From: DATGFB01 sp032160545
GTDB taxonomy: Bacteria; Actinomycetota; Actinomycetes; Mycobacteriales; Jatrophihabitantaceae
Length of the DNA: 39,205 bases
Direction: 5' to 3'
Assembly (NCBI GenBank): GCA_032160545.1
Contig: JAVHVN010000076.1
Location: 1 to 39,205, forward strand
Below, in pieces: positions 24,326 through 32,973 of this stretch. The stretch's first letter is position 1. Each line of letters begins with the position of its first letter. A program made the position numbers and the translations under genes. The notes beneath the pieces were generated by a model. That model did not search any database. It saw nothing but the letters and a program-made list of their open reading frames with translations, and was not told the DNA's origin.

Positions 24326-25966
24326 TTGCCGCTTTCGGCATTTGACGGATTGGTCGCACCGATGACAGAAAGCCCCCCCGAATTCGACGCCGTCGTCATC
24401 GGCGCCGGTTTTGCCGGGCTGTACGCCGTGTACCGCCTGCGGCAATCGGGCTTCACCGTGCGCTGCGTCGAGGCCGGCTCCGGCGTCGGCGGGACCTGGT
24501 ACTGGAATCGCTACCCCGGGGCGCGGTGCGATGTCGAGAGCATCCAGTATTCCTACAGCTTCGACGGTGACCTGCAGCAGGACTGGAACTGGACCGAGCG
24601 CTACGCCCAGCAGCCCGAGATCCTGCGCTACGCCGAGCACGTCGCCGACCGGTTCGACCTGCGCCGCGACATCGAGTTCAACGCGCGCGCGGTCGGCCTC
24701 GCGTTCTCCGACACCGACCGGACCTGGACGCTGACGCTGGACGGCGGTCGCCACATGACGGCGCGCTTTTGCATCTCTGCGGTCGGTTGCCTGTCCGATG
24801 CCCGCATTCCGGAGTGGCCCGGGCTGGACGACTTCACCGGCCAGGTCCTGCACACCGGGCGCTGGCCACATGAGCCGGTCGACTTCGCGGGCAAGCGGGT
24901 AGCCGTCATCGGGACGGGCTCCTCCGGCATCCAGGCGATCCCGGTCATCGCGGAGCAGGCGGCGCAGCTGACCGTGTTTCAGCGCACGCCGAACTACAGC
25001 ATCCCGGCCCGCAACCGGCCCTTCAGCGCCGAGGAGCTGACCGAGATCAAGGCCGGCTACGACGAGCTGCGGGCCAAGGCCCGCCTCACCGGCGGCGGCA
25101 ACTACCTGGAGCACGGGACCGAGTCGGCGCTCTCGGTCCCCGCGGACGTCCGCGAGAACGAGTACCGCCGGCGCTGGGAGATCGGTGGCAACGGCTTCGT
25201 CACCTGTTACGCCGACCTGTTCTTCAATGTGGACGCCAACGAGACAGCGGCCGACTTCGTGCGTCGCCGCATCCGGGAGACGGTGCGCGATCCGGCTGTC
25301 GCCGCGCTGCTCACCCCGACCGATCACCCGATCGGCTCCAAACGGATCTGCGTCGACACCGACTACTACGCGACGTTCAACCGCGACAACGTCGAGCTCG
25401 TGAACGTGCGCGCCGACCCGATCGAGGGCTTCACCGCGACCGGGATCCGGACCGCGTCGCGCGAGATCGACGTCGACGCGGTCGTGTTCGCCACCGGCTA
25501 CGACGCGATGACCGGGCCGCTGCTGCGGATGAACGTCACCGGCGCGGGAGGGCTGCGTTTGGCGGACAAGTGGTCGGCTGGTCCGCGGACCTACCTCGGC
25601 CTGACGACGGCCGGCTTCCCGAACCTGTTCCTGCTGACCGGGCCGGGCAGCCCGTCGGTGCTGGCCAGCGTGATCGCCGCCATCGAGCAGCACGTCGACT
25701 TCACCGTCGAGCTGCTGGAGCGGATGCGGGCGCAGGGGCAGACGCTGATCGAGGCGGAGCCGGACGCCGAGGACGCCTGGGTCGAGCACGTCAACGCGCT
25801 GGCCGCGCAGACGATCTACCCGCGGGCCAACTCCTGGTACCTCGGCACGAACGTGCCCGGCAAGGCGCGGGTGTTCATGCCCTACAGCGGTGGGCTGCAC
25901 ACCTACCGAGCCGAGTGCGAAGAGGTCGCGGCGCACGACTACCGCGGCCTGGTCCGGTCGGCGTGA
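24326..25966 (+). CDS. Flavin-containing Baeyer-Villiger-type monooxygenase
   Basis: The product has about 546 residues with two Rossmann motifs, GAGFAG at 26-31 and GTGSSG near 197. Between them FTGQVLHTGRWP (170-181) matches the FxGxxxHxxxWP Baeyer-Villiger fingerprint. GGTWYWNRYPGARCD is also typical of cyclic-ketone monooxygenases. Such NADPH- and FAD-dependent enzymes insert oxygen next to a carbonyl to give an ester or lactone. The next gene is an esterase that could open that product. The start is uncertain. TTG 24326 has GGAGG 9 nt upstream and is preferred; ATG 24362 lacks a clear ribosome binding site, ATG 24296 is only 2 nt from a GGAGG, and ATG 24278 lies in the operator. Confidence 0.88.
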   Translation: MPLSAFDGLVAPMTESPPEFDAVVIGAGFAGLYAVYRLRQSGFTVRCVEAGSGVGGTWYWNRYPGARCDVESIQYSYSFDGDLQQDWNWTERYAQQPEILRYAEHVADRFDLRRDIEFNARAVGLAFSDTDRTWTLTLDGGRHMTARFCISAVGCLSDARIPEWPGLDDFTGQVLHTGRWPHEPVDFAGKRVAVIGTGSSGIQAIPVIAEQAAQLTVFQRTPNYSIPARNRPFSAEELTEIKAGYDELRAKARLTGGGNYLEHGTESALSVPADVRENEYRRRWEIGGNGFVTCYADLFFNVDANETAADFVRRRIRETVRDPAVAALLTPTDHPIGSKRICVDTDYYATFNRDNVELVNVRADPIEGFTATGIRTASREIDVDAVVFATGYDAMTGPLLRMNVTGAGGLRLADKWSAGPRTYLGLTTAGFPNLFLLTGPGSPSVLASVIAAIEQHVDFTVELLERMRAQGQTLIEAEPDAEDAWVEHVNALAAQTIYPRANSWYLGTNVPGKARVFMPYSGGLHTYRAECEEVAAHDYRGLVRSA

Positions 25967-26883
25967 CCGACACCGTTCCGGCTCAGACCCAAGCCGCCCT
26001 GGACCTGATGCAGCTGTCGCCCGCCCGCTACGTCGGGCAGCGCGACGTCACCCGGATCCGAGCTGAGCTGCACGAGGGCGCCCTGGCCATTCGCCCACCC
26101 GGCCCGCGCCCCGACGGCGTCACCTTCGCCGACCACCTGATCGAGGGCGCCCTTCCGGTGCGGGTCTACCGGCCGGCCGCGCTCGCCGGCCCGCCCATCC
26201 TGTTCCTGCACGGCGGCGGATGGGCGATCTGCGACGTCGAGACCCATCACGAGCTGGCCTGCCAACTCGCCGCCGACACCGGCCGTCTCGTCGCGTCGGT
26301 CGAGTACCGCCTCGCGCCCGAGCATCCCTACCCGGCGCCGTTGGACGACACCCGCACCGCTGCCCGCTGGCTGGCGTCGCAACCCGGGGCCGACGCCGGC
26401 ATCGTCGTGGCCGGCGACAGCTCGGGCGGCAACCTGGCCGCCGCCCTCGCGCTGGCCTCGGCCCAGGACCCGAGCCTGCCCCGCGTCGTGCTGCAGGTAC
26501 TGCTCTATCCCGTCCTCGACGACGACCTCACCTCGGACACGTACCAAGCCTTCGCCGGCGGACGCTTCGGCCTGAGCGAGGAGCAGATGCGCTGGTACTG
26601 GCAGTGCTACGCGCCGGCCGCCGGCACCCGCCGCGACCCGCTGGCCGTCCCGGCCCGGGCGGCCAGTCTGGACGGCGTGGCGCCGGCCTTCATCGCGGTC
26701 GGCGAGTTCGATCCGCTGCTGTCCGAGGCGCGGGCCTACGCGGCGGCGCTGCGCGCGGCCGGCGTGCCCACGACGCTGCGGGAGTACCGCGGCGGGTTCC
26801 ACGGTTTCTACAGCTTCCGCGGTGTCCTGGACATCGCGGCAGACGCGGCGGCTGACGTCGCGACAGCGATCACATCAGCATGA
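25963..26883 (+). CDS. Alpha/beta hydrolase, hormone-sensitive-lipase family esterase
   Basis: The product has 306 residues and the HSL-family set: HGGGW at 83-87 (oxyanion hole), GDSSGGN with catalytic Ser153, Asp250 in GEFDPL and His280 in GGFHGF. YRLAPEHPYPAP is another family hallmark. It hydrolyses esters or lactones and overlaps the Baeyer-Villiger gene by 4 nt (GTGA), suggesting that the two act in sequence: ketone to ester or lactone, then to acid and alcohol. The last nine codons (DVATAITSA) form the first copy of a three-copy tandem repeat that continues past the stop to the next ribosome binding site. Confidence 0.92.
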   Translation: MTDTVPAQTQAALDLMQLSPARYVGQRDVTRIRAELHEGALAIRPPGPRPDGVTFADHLIEGALPVRVYRPAALAGPPILFLHGGGWAICDVETHHELACQLAADTGRLVASVEYRLAPEHPYPAPLDDTRTAARWLASQPGADAGIVVAGDSSGGNLAAALALASAQDPSLPRVVLQVLLYPVLDDDLTSDTYQAFAGGRFGLSEEQMRWYWQCYAPAAGTRRDPLAVPARAASLDGVAPAFIAVGEFDPLLSEARAYAAALRAAGVPTTLREYRGGFHGFYSFRGVLDIAADAAADVATAITSA

Positions 26884-26933
26884 CGTCGCGAAGCGATCAC
26901 ATCAGCATGACGTCGCGACAGCGATCAAATCAG
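26854..26933 (+). repeat. Three tandem 25-28 bp repeats at the esterase 3' end
   Basis: Copy 1 (26854-26881) begins gacgtcgcgacagcgatc. Copy 2 (26882-26908) lacks one C and copy 3 (26909-26933) has one substitution, AAATCAG for ACATCAG. The first copy codes for the last nine residues of the esterase. The esterase stop falls at the copy 1/copy 2 boundary, and the AAGGAGG of the next gene follows copy 3 at once. It looks like a recent slippage expansion. Confidence 0.85.
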
Positions 26934-26950
26934 AAGGAGGACCGACCCTG

Positions 26951-27256
26951 ATGGCCGGAAACGCAGTGCTCGTCGTGCAGGTCGAGATCGACCCGGTCGA
27001 CGAGGAGGAGTTCAACCGCTGGTACGACGAGGAGCACATCCCCGAGAAGCTCGAGGAGCCAGGCTTCATCAGCGTCCGCCGCTTCAAGATCAGTGACGGG
27101 GCGTGCAAGTACCTGGTCCTGTACGAGCTGGAGAACGCCGCCGACGCGACCAAGCCGGCTTACATGCGCAAGGAGCCGACCGAGTGGGGCAAGTCGATCA
27201 TGGCGCGTTGGAAGGACTGGAACCGCAACGTGTGGATCGACGTCAAGTCGCTGTAG
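26951..27256 (+). CDS. Small dimeric alpha/beta-barrel-like protein
   Basis: The product has 101 residues. NAVLVVQVEIDPVDEEEFNRW followed by YDEEHIPEKLEEPGF is the pattern of ferredoxin-like dimeric alpha/beta-barrel proteins (EthD/antibiotic-monooxygenase-like or DUF4286-like). It has no clear catalytic motif. The ATG has AAGGAGG at 26934-26940. The gene completes the Baeyer-Villiger monooxygenase-esterase unit and ends before a bidirectional hairpin. It may help a reaction of the pathway as an isomerase, decarboxylase or chaperone-like partner, but I do not assign a function. An EthD-like protein at 8850 and a muconolactone-isomerase-like protein at 33853 share the general fold. Confidence 0.72.
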   Translation: MAGNAVLVVQVEIDPVDEEEFNRWYDEEHIPEKLEEPGFISVRRFKISDGACKYLVLYELENAADATKPAYMRKEPTEWGKSIMARWKDWNRNVWIDVKSL

Positions 27257-27265
27257 CGCTTGCAT

Positions 27266-27307
27266 GACAAAAGAGCGGCCGGGCACCTTTGCCCCGGCCG
27301 CTCTTGT
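27266..27307. terminator. Bidirectional intrinsic terminator
   Basis: The 12-bp stem AGAGCGGCCGGG (27272-27283) pairs perfectly with 27293-27304. It is extended at the base by GACAA/TTGTC with a small A-rich bulge, over a 9-nt loop. It lies between convergent genes ending at 27256 and 27320 and has A/T-rich tails on both sides. Confidence 0.85.
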
Positions 27308-27319
27308 CGTTCACTCCGG

Positions 27320-28942
27320 TCAGCCGGCGGCGACCTGCTGGCCGATCACGTAGGCCATCGCCATGCCGGCGGCCAGCGTCGAGCCGGCCCCGGGGTAGCC
27401 CGGGCCGAAGATGCTGGCCGCCACGTTGCCGCACGCGTACAGCCCCGGCAGCGGCTTCTCCTGGGCGTCCACAACGCGCCCGTTGACGTCGACGATCGGG
27501 CCGCCCTTGGTGCCGATGCAGCCGAACTGCAGCTCGACGGCGTAGTAGGGGCCGTCGGTCAGCGGACCGAGGTTGCGATGCGGCTCGTGCTTCTTGTCGC
27601 CGCGGTAACGGTCATAGGTCGTCTCACCGCGGTGGAACTCGGGGTCCTCGCCGCGGGCGGCGTCGGCGTTGAACCGCTCCAGCTGCGCGGCGAAGCCGGC
27701 CTCGTCGATGCCCAGCGCGCGGGCCAGTTCCGGCAGCGTGCCGGCGGTGTGCACCCAGTCCGGCTTCGGGCCGTCCGGGGTCAGCGTTCCAACCGAGTAC
27801 GACGCGCGATAGTGCTGGTCGAAGATCAACCAGCACGGCACGTTCTCGTATTCGTAGGAGACCGGGTCGAAATGCGCCATCGCCTTGACGAAGTCGTTGT
27901 AGTTCATCGCCTCGTTGACGAAGCGCTTGCCGGCCCGGTTCACCACCAGGCTGCCCGGCAGGGTGCGGATGCCGCTGGTGGTCCGATGCAGGGGCCGGCC
28001 GTCGTAGGTGTCGCCCACTACGTCGAGCATCGGACCCCACCACGCCTCGGTCATGTTGCCGAGCGCGGCCCCGACCGTCATCGCCATCCGCAGGCCGTCG
28101 CCTTCGTTGGACGGTGGGCTGCCCGGAGCGATCATGGGCACGCCCAGGAAGCGCTGGACGTACTTCTCGTTCCACTCGAAACCGCCGCTGGCCAGCACGA
28201 CGCCGTGCCGGGCGGTGTACTCGGTGCTGCCACCGGTGGCCCCTTCGGCGCCAGCTCGCACCCCGACGATGCGACCGCCGGACTCGATCAGCTCCTGGGC
28301 CGGCGTCGACTTGAACACCTGGACGCCGTGTCGCAGGCAGGCCTCCAGCAGCTCGCCGACCAGCGCGGCGCCCATCCCGGTGATGTGGTTCTTGGTGCGG
28401 TCCGCGATCAACGCCCAGTTCCACCGGTCCAGGGTGTCCATGCCCCACTCGTCCAGCTCGTGCTTGGTGATCGGCACCGTGCTGTGCGTCGGGCGCATGT
28501 CGGTCCGGACGTCGCCCAGACGGGTCGAGTCGTAGAGCCCGACCTGGATCGTCCGACCGCCGGAGCGCGCGCCGGCCAGCGCGGGCTGGTAGTCCGGGTG
28601 CTCCATGTTGGGCGTGAACTCCAGGCCGGTCTCGGTCTCGAGGAAGTCCAGCATCGGGTTGATGGTGTCGACGAAGCGGACCAGTAGGTCGTCCTCGACC
28701 CTGCCCAAGGTGACCCGGCGCAGGTAGGTCAGGGCGTCCTCGCGATCGTCCTGGCCGCCGGCCTTGTCGGCGTACTTGTTGGACGGGGCCCAGATCGAGC
28801 CGCCGGAGACGACGCTGGTCCCACCGAACACGGGGGCCTTCTCCAGCACGGCGACCGACTCGCCGTTCACCGCCGCGGACAGTGCGGCCATCAGGCCACT
28901 CGCGCCGGAACCGACGACCACCACATCAAATTCAGTACTCAT
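27320..28942 (-). CDS. FAD-binding dehydrogenase, 3-ketosteroid delta-1-dehydrogenase-like
   Basis: The product has 540 residues of the FAD_binding_2 family. VVVGSGASG at the start and FGGTSVVSGGSIWAPSN next to it form the FAD site. FVNEAMNYNDF (middle) and YPGAGSTLAAGMAMAYVIG near the C terminus match positions where 3-ketosteroid delta-1-dehydrogenases place catalytic Tyr and Gly residues. Substrate could be a steroid-like or other cyclic ketone; the family also holds fumarate-reductase-like enzymes. It is the last gene of the minus-strand ABC transporter operon (44-nt gap) and has an AAAGG ribosome binding site. Co-expression with uptake genes suggests that it acts early on the imported compound. 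Confidence 0.78.
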   Translation of the reverse strand: MSTEFDVVVVGSGASGLMAALSAAVNGESVAVLEKAPVFGGTSVVSGGSIWAPSNKYADKAGGQDDREDALTYLRRVTLGRVEDDLLVRFVDTINPMLDFLETETGLEFTPNMEHPDYQPALAGARSGGRTIQVGLYDSTRLGDVRTDMRPTHSTVPITKHELDEWGMDTLDRWNWALIADRTKNHITGMGAALVGELLEACLRHGVQVFKSTPAQELIESGGRIVGVRAGAEGATGGSTEYTARHGVVLASGGFEWNEKYVQRFLGVPMIAPGSPPSNEGDGLRMAMTVGAALGNMTEAWWGPMLDVVGDTYDGRPLHRTTSGIRTLPGSLVVNRAGKRFVNEAMNYNDFVKAMAHFDPVSYEYENVPCWLIFDQHYRASYSVGTLTPDGPKPDWVHTAGTLPELARALGIDEAGFAAQLERFNADAARGEDPEFHRGETTYDRYRGDKKHEPHRNLGPLTDGPYYAVELQFGCIGTKGGPIVDVNGRVVDAQEKPLPGLYACGNVAASIFGPGYPGAGSTLAAGMAMAYVIGQQVAAG

Positions 28943-28986
28943 GAACGTGCCTTTCGCCAGACGGGTCGTGCTGTGGGCTTGAGTGG

Positions 28987-29958
28987 TCAGGGGGCGGGGA
29001 CAACGGCGTGCGCCGCGTCGACCGCGAAGTGACAGGCCGCCTCGTGCACCTTCTGCGCTGCGATGCTCTGCGGGTCGGTGGTATGGCAGATCTCGCGGTC
29101 GGGCCGGTGCAGCGGGCCGACCGGGCACCGCGGGCTGAGCCGGCAGCCGGTGGGAGGCCGGCGCGGATCGGGTAGGTCACCGGCCAGCGGCGCGGTCGTG
29201 CGCGGGGCGTGCAGCCGCGGGACGCTGTCGATCAGCCCGGTCGTATAAGGGTGTTGGGGCCGTGCGAACAGGTCCTCGGTCCGCGCCGTCTCGACGATCC
29301 GCCCGAGGTACATGACCGACACCGTGTCGCTCATGTACCGCACGGTGGACAGATCGTGCGAGATGAAGACGTACGAGACGTTCATCTCGCGCTGCAGGTC
29401 GCGCAGCAGGTTCAGCACCGAGCCCTGCACCGAGACGTCCAGCGCAGAGGTGACCTCGTCCAGCACGATCACCCCGGGGTTCACTGCCAGCGCCCGCGCG
29501 ATGGCGATGCGTTGCCGCTGCCCGCCGGACAGCTGGTGCGGGTAACGCCCCAGCACCGTCGCCGGTAGCCCGACCAGCTCCGCCATCTCAGCCGGAGCGC
29601 GCCGCGGGCGGCTCCCGTCGGCCCGCGCCGCCGCCTCCTTGAGGATCGCCTGGATCGACATCCGCGGATTCAGCGACGCGTACGGATCCTGGAACACCAT
29701 CTGGACGCGGCGGCGGAACTCGGGGCGGTTGCGTACCCGGTTCGCGGTGACGTCCACTCCGTCGAGCAGGATCCGTCCACCCGAGGTGGGGACGAGCCCG
29801 ACCACCGCCCGAGCGACCGTCGACTTGCCGCAGCCCGACTCCCCGACCAACCCGACCGTCGCCCCGGCCGGCACCGCGAGATCGATCCCGTCGACCGCCG
29901 TCATCAGGTTGCGCCCGCGGCCGTAGCGCACGCTCAGGCCGTGCAGTTCCAGCTTCAT
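28987..29958 (-). CDS. ABC transporter ATPase, Dpp/Opp F type
   Basis: The product has 323 residues. Walker A is GESGCGKST, the signature is LSGGQRQR, Walker B is VIVLDEVTSALD, and FISHDLS is the H-loop. The C-terminal oligopeptide-transporter domain (HPYTTGLIDSVP, CRLSPRCP with its Cys pattern) marks the DppF/OppF class. It overlaps the preceding gene by 4 nt (ATGA), so the two ATPase modules are likely made in equal amount. It drives import of the ligand captured by the lipoprotein at 20413, at the cytoplasmic face of the membrane. Confidence 0.93.
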   Translation of the reverse strand: MKLELHGLSVRYGRGRNLMTAVDGIDLAVPAGATVGLVGESGCGKSTVARAVVGLVPTSGGRILLDGVDVTANRVRNRPEFRRRVQMVFQDPYASLNPRMSIQAILKEAAARADGSRPRRAPAEMAELVGLPATVLGRYPHQLSGGQRQRIAIARALAVNPGVIVLDEVTSALDVSVQGSVLNLLRDLQREMNVSYVFISHDLSTVRYMSDTVSVMYLGRIVETARTEDLFARPQHPYTTGLIDSVPRLHAPRTTAPLAGDLPDPRRPPTGCRLSPRCPVGPLHRPDREICHTTDPQSIAAQKVHEAACHFAVDAAHAVVPAP

Positions 29959-31871
29959 GACGCCTCACCCGCCGCGACCGAGGCGTGCGCCGGAAGCTCG
30001 GCGCTCGGTTCACCTGTAGCCACCCAGCACGCGACCCGGTGACGGTCGGTCTGCAGTAGCAGCGGTGGCCGCTCGATCGAGCAGCGTTCCACGGCCAGCG
30101 CGCAGCGGGTGTGGAAAGCGCAGCCGGCCGGGACGCTGTGCACGTCCGGCATCTGGCCCGGGATCGAGACCAGCGGTTCGGCGCGCGGCTGGGACATGTC
30201 CGGGACGGCGCCCAGCAGGGCCTGGGTGTACGGGTGCAGGGCCTGCGTCTTGAGCTGCTCGGCTGTCATCTCCTCCACGACCCGCCCGGCGTACATGACG
30301 AGCACGCGATCGCAGTTCTGCGCGATGAGGGCGAGGTTGTGCGAGATGAGGATGACCGCGGTGCCATGCTCGGCGTTGATGCCGGCCAGCAAATCCATGA
30401 TCTGCGCCTGGACGGTGACGTCCAGCGCGGTCGTGGGTTCGTCGGCGATGAGCACGCTGGGCTCGTTCATCAGCCCCATCGCGATGAGCACGCGCTGGCG
30501 CTGACCGCCGGAGAGCTCGTGCGGGTAGCGCTCCAGTTGGCGTTCCGGCGTCGGGAGGTTGACTTCGCGCAGCCGCCGGCGAGCCGCGAGCACCGCCTCG
30601 GCCTTGGACAGCCCACGGTGGTGACGCGCGCCCTCGATCAGCTGGTTGCGGATCTTCATCGCGGGGTTGAGCGAGGACATCGGGTCCTGGAACACGACCG
30701 CCAGCGACGTCCCGAGCGTCCGGTCGACGTCCTTGAGCGGGACGCGCTGCAGATCCTTGCCGTTCAGCGCGATCCGGCCGCCGACCTGGCCCGGGTGCGG
30801 GATGAGCTGCGCGATGGCCATGGCGGTCAGCGACTTGCCGCTGCCGGACTCGCCGACGATGCCGATCATCTCCCCGGGGGCGAGGTCGAGCGCGACGCCC
30901 CGCACGATCGGCTCGCGCCGCTTGTCGATCGGGAAGGAGACGGTGAGGTCGTTGACCTCCAGCACGTTGGCCGCGTCCGACTCGTGCGGATCGTCGGCCC
31001 GCTCGGTGTCGGCATCGCAGGTCGAGCGCGGCGACGTCCCGCCGCCGGCGTTGGCCCACAGGACCGGGTTGCTCGCGCGAGCCAGCGCCTCGCCGACGAA
31101 CCCGAACGCCAGTGCGGCCAGGGCGATCGCGACGCCGGGTCCGATCGCCGCGAACGGGGTCAGGTAGAAGCTCCCGACGCCCGTGGTGAGCATCCGTCCC
31201 CAGTCGATGGAGGGCAGCTGGACGCCGAGGCCGAGGAAGCTCAGGCCGGCCATGGTGACGACCGAGGCCGCGATGGAGACCGTGGTGGCGATGGCCAGCG
31301 AGTCGGCGATGTTCGGTAGGACGTGACGGACCAGGAGCCGCATCCGCCCGACGCCGACGACGCGGGCGGCCGAAATGAACTCACGGTCGCGGATGGCGAG
31401 CGTCAGCGAGCTGGCCACCCGTCCGAACGAGAACGAGAGACCGACGCCCACCCCGACCACCGCGCTGGTCTTGCCGGGGTTCAGCACCGCGGCGAACGCG
31501 ATGGCGATGAGCAGGCTGGGGAAGGCGATCAAGGTGTCCAGCCCGCGTAGCGCGATCATTCGCAGGCGCTGCGGGAGCAGCGCGGCGCCGGCCCCGAGCG
31601 GGATGCCGACCAGGATCGCGATCGCGGTGGCACCGAGCGCCATCTCCATGGTGAGCCGGGTCGCCACCAGCAGTTGGTAGAAGATGTCGTGCCCGAGCCG
31701 GTCGGTGCCCAGCCAATGCTTGCCACTCGGGCCCTTGTCACCCTGCAGGACGTTGAAGGCCTTGGCCCGCTTGCCCCAGATGATCGGGGCGAAGATCGAG
31801 TCGAGCAGGATCAGCAGGACACCGCACGAGCCGGCGATGCCACTGGGGCTGCGGAAGAAGGCTCTGATCAT
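29955..31871 (-). CDS. ABC transporter permease-ATPase fusion (DppC + DppD)
   Basis: The product has 638 residues. Residues 1 to about 270 form a DppC-type permease with several hydrophobic segments, HWLGTDRLGHDIFYQLL near the start and an EAA-like loop (REFISAARVVGVGRMRLLVRHVLPN). A polar linker follows, roughly residues 275-305. The rest is a DppD-type ATPase: GESGSGKSL Walker A, LSGGQRQR signature, VLIADEPTTALD Walker B, and the C-terminal HPYTQALLGAVPD/CAFHTRC region. No stop or frameshift separates the parts, so the fusion is real. Such fusions are known in some actinobacteria. I chose the ATG at 31871, one base after the permease stop, instead of an upstream in-frame start with no hydrophobic sense. 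Confidence 0.9.
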   Translation of the reverse strand: MIRAFFRSPSGIAGSCGVLLILLDSIFAPIIWGKRAKAFNVLQGDKGPSGKHWLGTDRLGHDIFYQLLVATRLTMEMALGATAIAILVGIPLGAGAALLPQRLRMIALRGLDTLIAFPSLLIAIAFAAVLNPGKTSAVVGVGVGLSFSFGRVASSLTLAIRDREFISAARVVGVGRMRLLVRHVLPNIADSLAIATTVSIAASVVTMAGLSFLGLGVQLPSIDWGRMLTTGVGSFYLTPFAAIGPGVAIALAALAFGFVGEALARASNPVLWANAGGGTSPRSTCDADTERADDPHESDAANVLEVNDLTVSFPIDKRREPIVRGVALDLAPGEMIGIVGESGSGKSLTAMAIAQLIPHPGQVGGRIALNGKDLQRVPLKDVDRTLGTSLAVVFQDPMSSLNPAMKIRNQLIEGARHHRGLSKAEAVLAARRRLREVNLPTPERQLERYPHELSGGQRQRVLIAMGLMNEPSVLIADEPTTALDVTVQAQIMDLLAGINAEHGTAVILISHNLALIAQNCDRVLVMYAGRVVEEMTAEQLKTQALHPYTQALLGAVPDMSQPRAEPLVSIPGQMPDVHSVPAGCAFHTRCALAVERCSIERPPLLLQTDRHRVACWVATGEPSAELPAHASVAAGEAS

Positions 31872-31872
31872 G

Positions 31873-32883
31873 TCAGCGACTGATCTGTCGTGGGTCGAGG
31901 GAGGCGAGCAGGAAGTCGACCACCGCGTTGGCGGCGACGACGGCGACACCGAGCACCAGCACCATCCCTTGGATCACGGGGTAGTCGCGCGAGAGCACCG
32001 AGTTGACCAGCGTGGTGCCCAGGCCGCGGCGGGCGAACACCGCCTCGACGATCACGGTGCCGGCGATGAGGTCGGCGAACAGCAGGCCACCGATGGTGAG
32101 CGCCGCCGTCACCACGTTGGGCAGCACGTGGCGCAGGTACAGCGTGCGGGTGGGCAGGCGCTTGCTGCGCGCGGTGCGGATGTAGTCGGTGGACAGCGCC
32201 GAGAGCGTCTCGACCCGGACCAGGCGCAGCAGGATCGCGATCGGTCGCAGGCTGATCGCGACGACAGGGAGTACCAGCGCGGTCAGACCGCCGGTGCCGC
32301 CGACCGGGAAGATCTTCAGCTGCAGGGCGAAGAAGTACGCCAACAGGGTGGCCACCAGCAGTTCGGGCAGGGCGCCGATGACGCTGGCGATCGCGGTGAA
32401 CCAGTTCTCGACCTGGCGGTGCCTCTGGTCGCGGGTGAGCGCGCCCAGCACGATGCCGCCCGGAATGCTGATCAGCAGCACCACCAGCAGCGCTGCGCCG
32501 GCGACCTGCAGGGACGCGCCTGCGTTCTGCTTCAAGATGCGCGTCACGGGGTCCTGGGTCACGAAGGACGTGCCGAGGTTGCCGTGGAACAGGTTGCTCC
32601 AGTAATGCCCGTACTGGGTGAGGAAGGACTGGTCCAGCCCGAGGCGATGGTCGATCGCCATCTGCTCGGCGCGGGTCGAGGAGGTGCCGCCGATGATGAT
32701 GCCGGGATCGCCCGGGATGAGCCGCACCAGCGAGAAGGTCACCGTCGCCAGCAGGATCAGGATGACGACGACGCTGATGATCCGTCGCCGCAGGAAGCTG
32801 AGCCACGGGCTGGAGAGCAAGCCCGCGACGCGTCCTGCTTCGGTGCGTCCTTCGGGGACCAGCGTGGCGGTCGTCAGCGCCAT
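31873..32883 (-). CDS. ABC transporter permease, DppB type
   Basis: The product is a membrane protein of 336 residues. A first transmembrane segment (IISVVVILILLATVTFSLV) is followed by RLIPGDPG, the DppB/OppB hallmark. Several more segments and an EAA loop (DYIRTARSKRLPTRTLYLRHVLPN) follow, with LFADLIAGTVIVEAVFARRGLGTTL near the end. It pairs with the permease half of the next gene. The ATG at 32883 has GGAGGG 7 nt upstream; an earlier in-frame start at 32952 would place the regulon site within the gene. First gene of the transport operon, controlled by site 8. Confidence 0.92.
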   Translation of the reverse strand: MALTTATLVPEGRTEAGRVAGLLSSPWLSFLRRRIISVVVILILLATVTFSLVRLIPGDPGIIIGGTSSTRAEQMAIDHRLGLDQSFLTQYGHYWSNLFHGNLGTSFVTQDPVTRILKQNAGASLQVAGAALLVVLLISIPGGIVLGALTRDQRHRQVENWFTAIASVIGALPELLVATLLAYFFALQLKIFPVGGTGGLTALVLPVVAISLRPIAILLRLVRVETLSALSTDYIRTARSKRLPTRTLYLRHVLPNVVTAALTIGGLLFADLIAGTVIVEAVFARRGLGTTLVNSVLSRDYPVIQGMVLVLGVAVVAANAVVDFLLASLDPRQISR

Positions 32884-32918
32884 GAGGTGACCCTCCGGAT
32901 CGCGGTCAGCGTAGACAT

Positions 32919-32934
32919 CGTAAGTATACTGACA
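32919..32934. promoter_or_regulatory. Operator-like site 8 of the island regulon
   Basis: The sequence cgtaagtatactgaca is followed by AATTTTTT. It lies in the 90-nt gap between divergent dppB and the SDR at 32974. TTGTCA on the minus strand within the site could be the dppB -35 element, so binding would block that promoter. Confidence 0.65.
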
Positions 32935-32973
32935 ATTTTTTGGGCTAGACACAAGGATGAGTTGGGGGTCGCT

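Noticed and set aside
27260..28687. A 475-codon plus-strand frame opposite the KstD-like gene
   Set aside because: It shadows the minus-strand gene, which has FAD motifs and a good start. The frame also crosses the terminator hairpin.
31684..32960. Long upstream extension of the SDR frame that begins at 32974
   Set aside because: The extension runs antisense through dppB and the permease fusion and has low-complexity composition. The SDR starts at GTG 32974 or TTG 32962.
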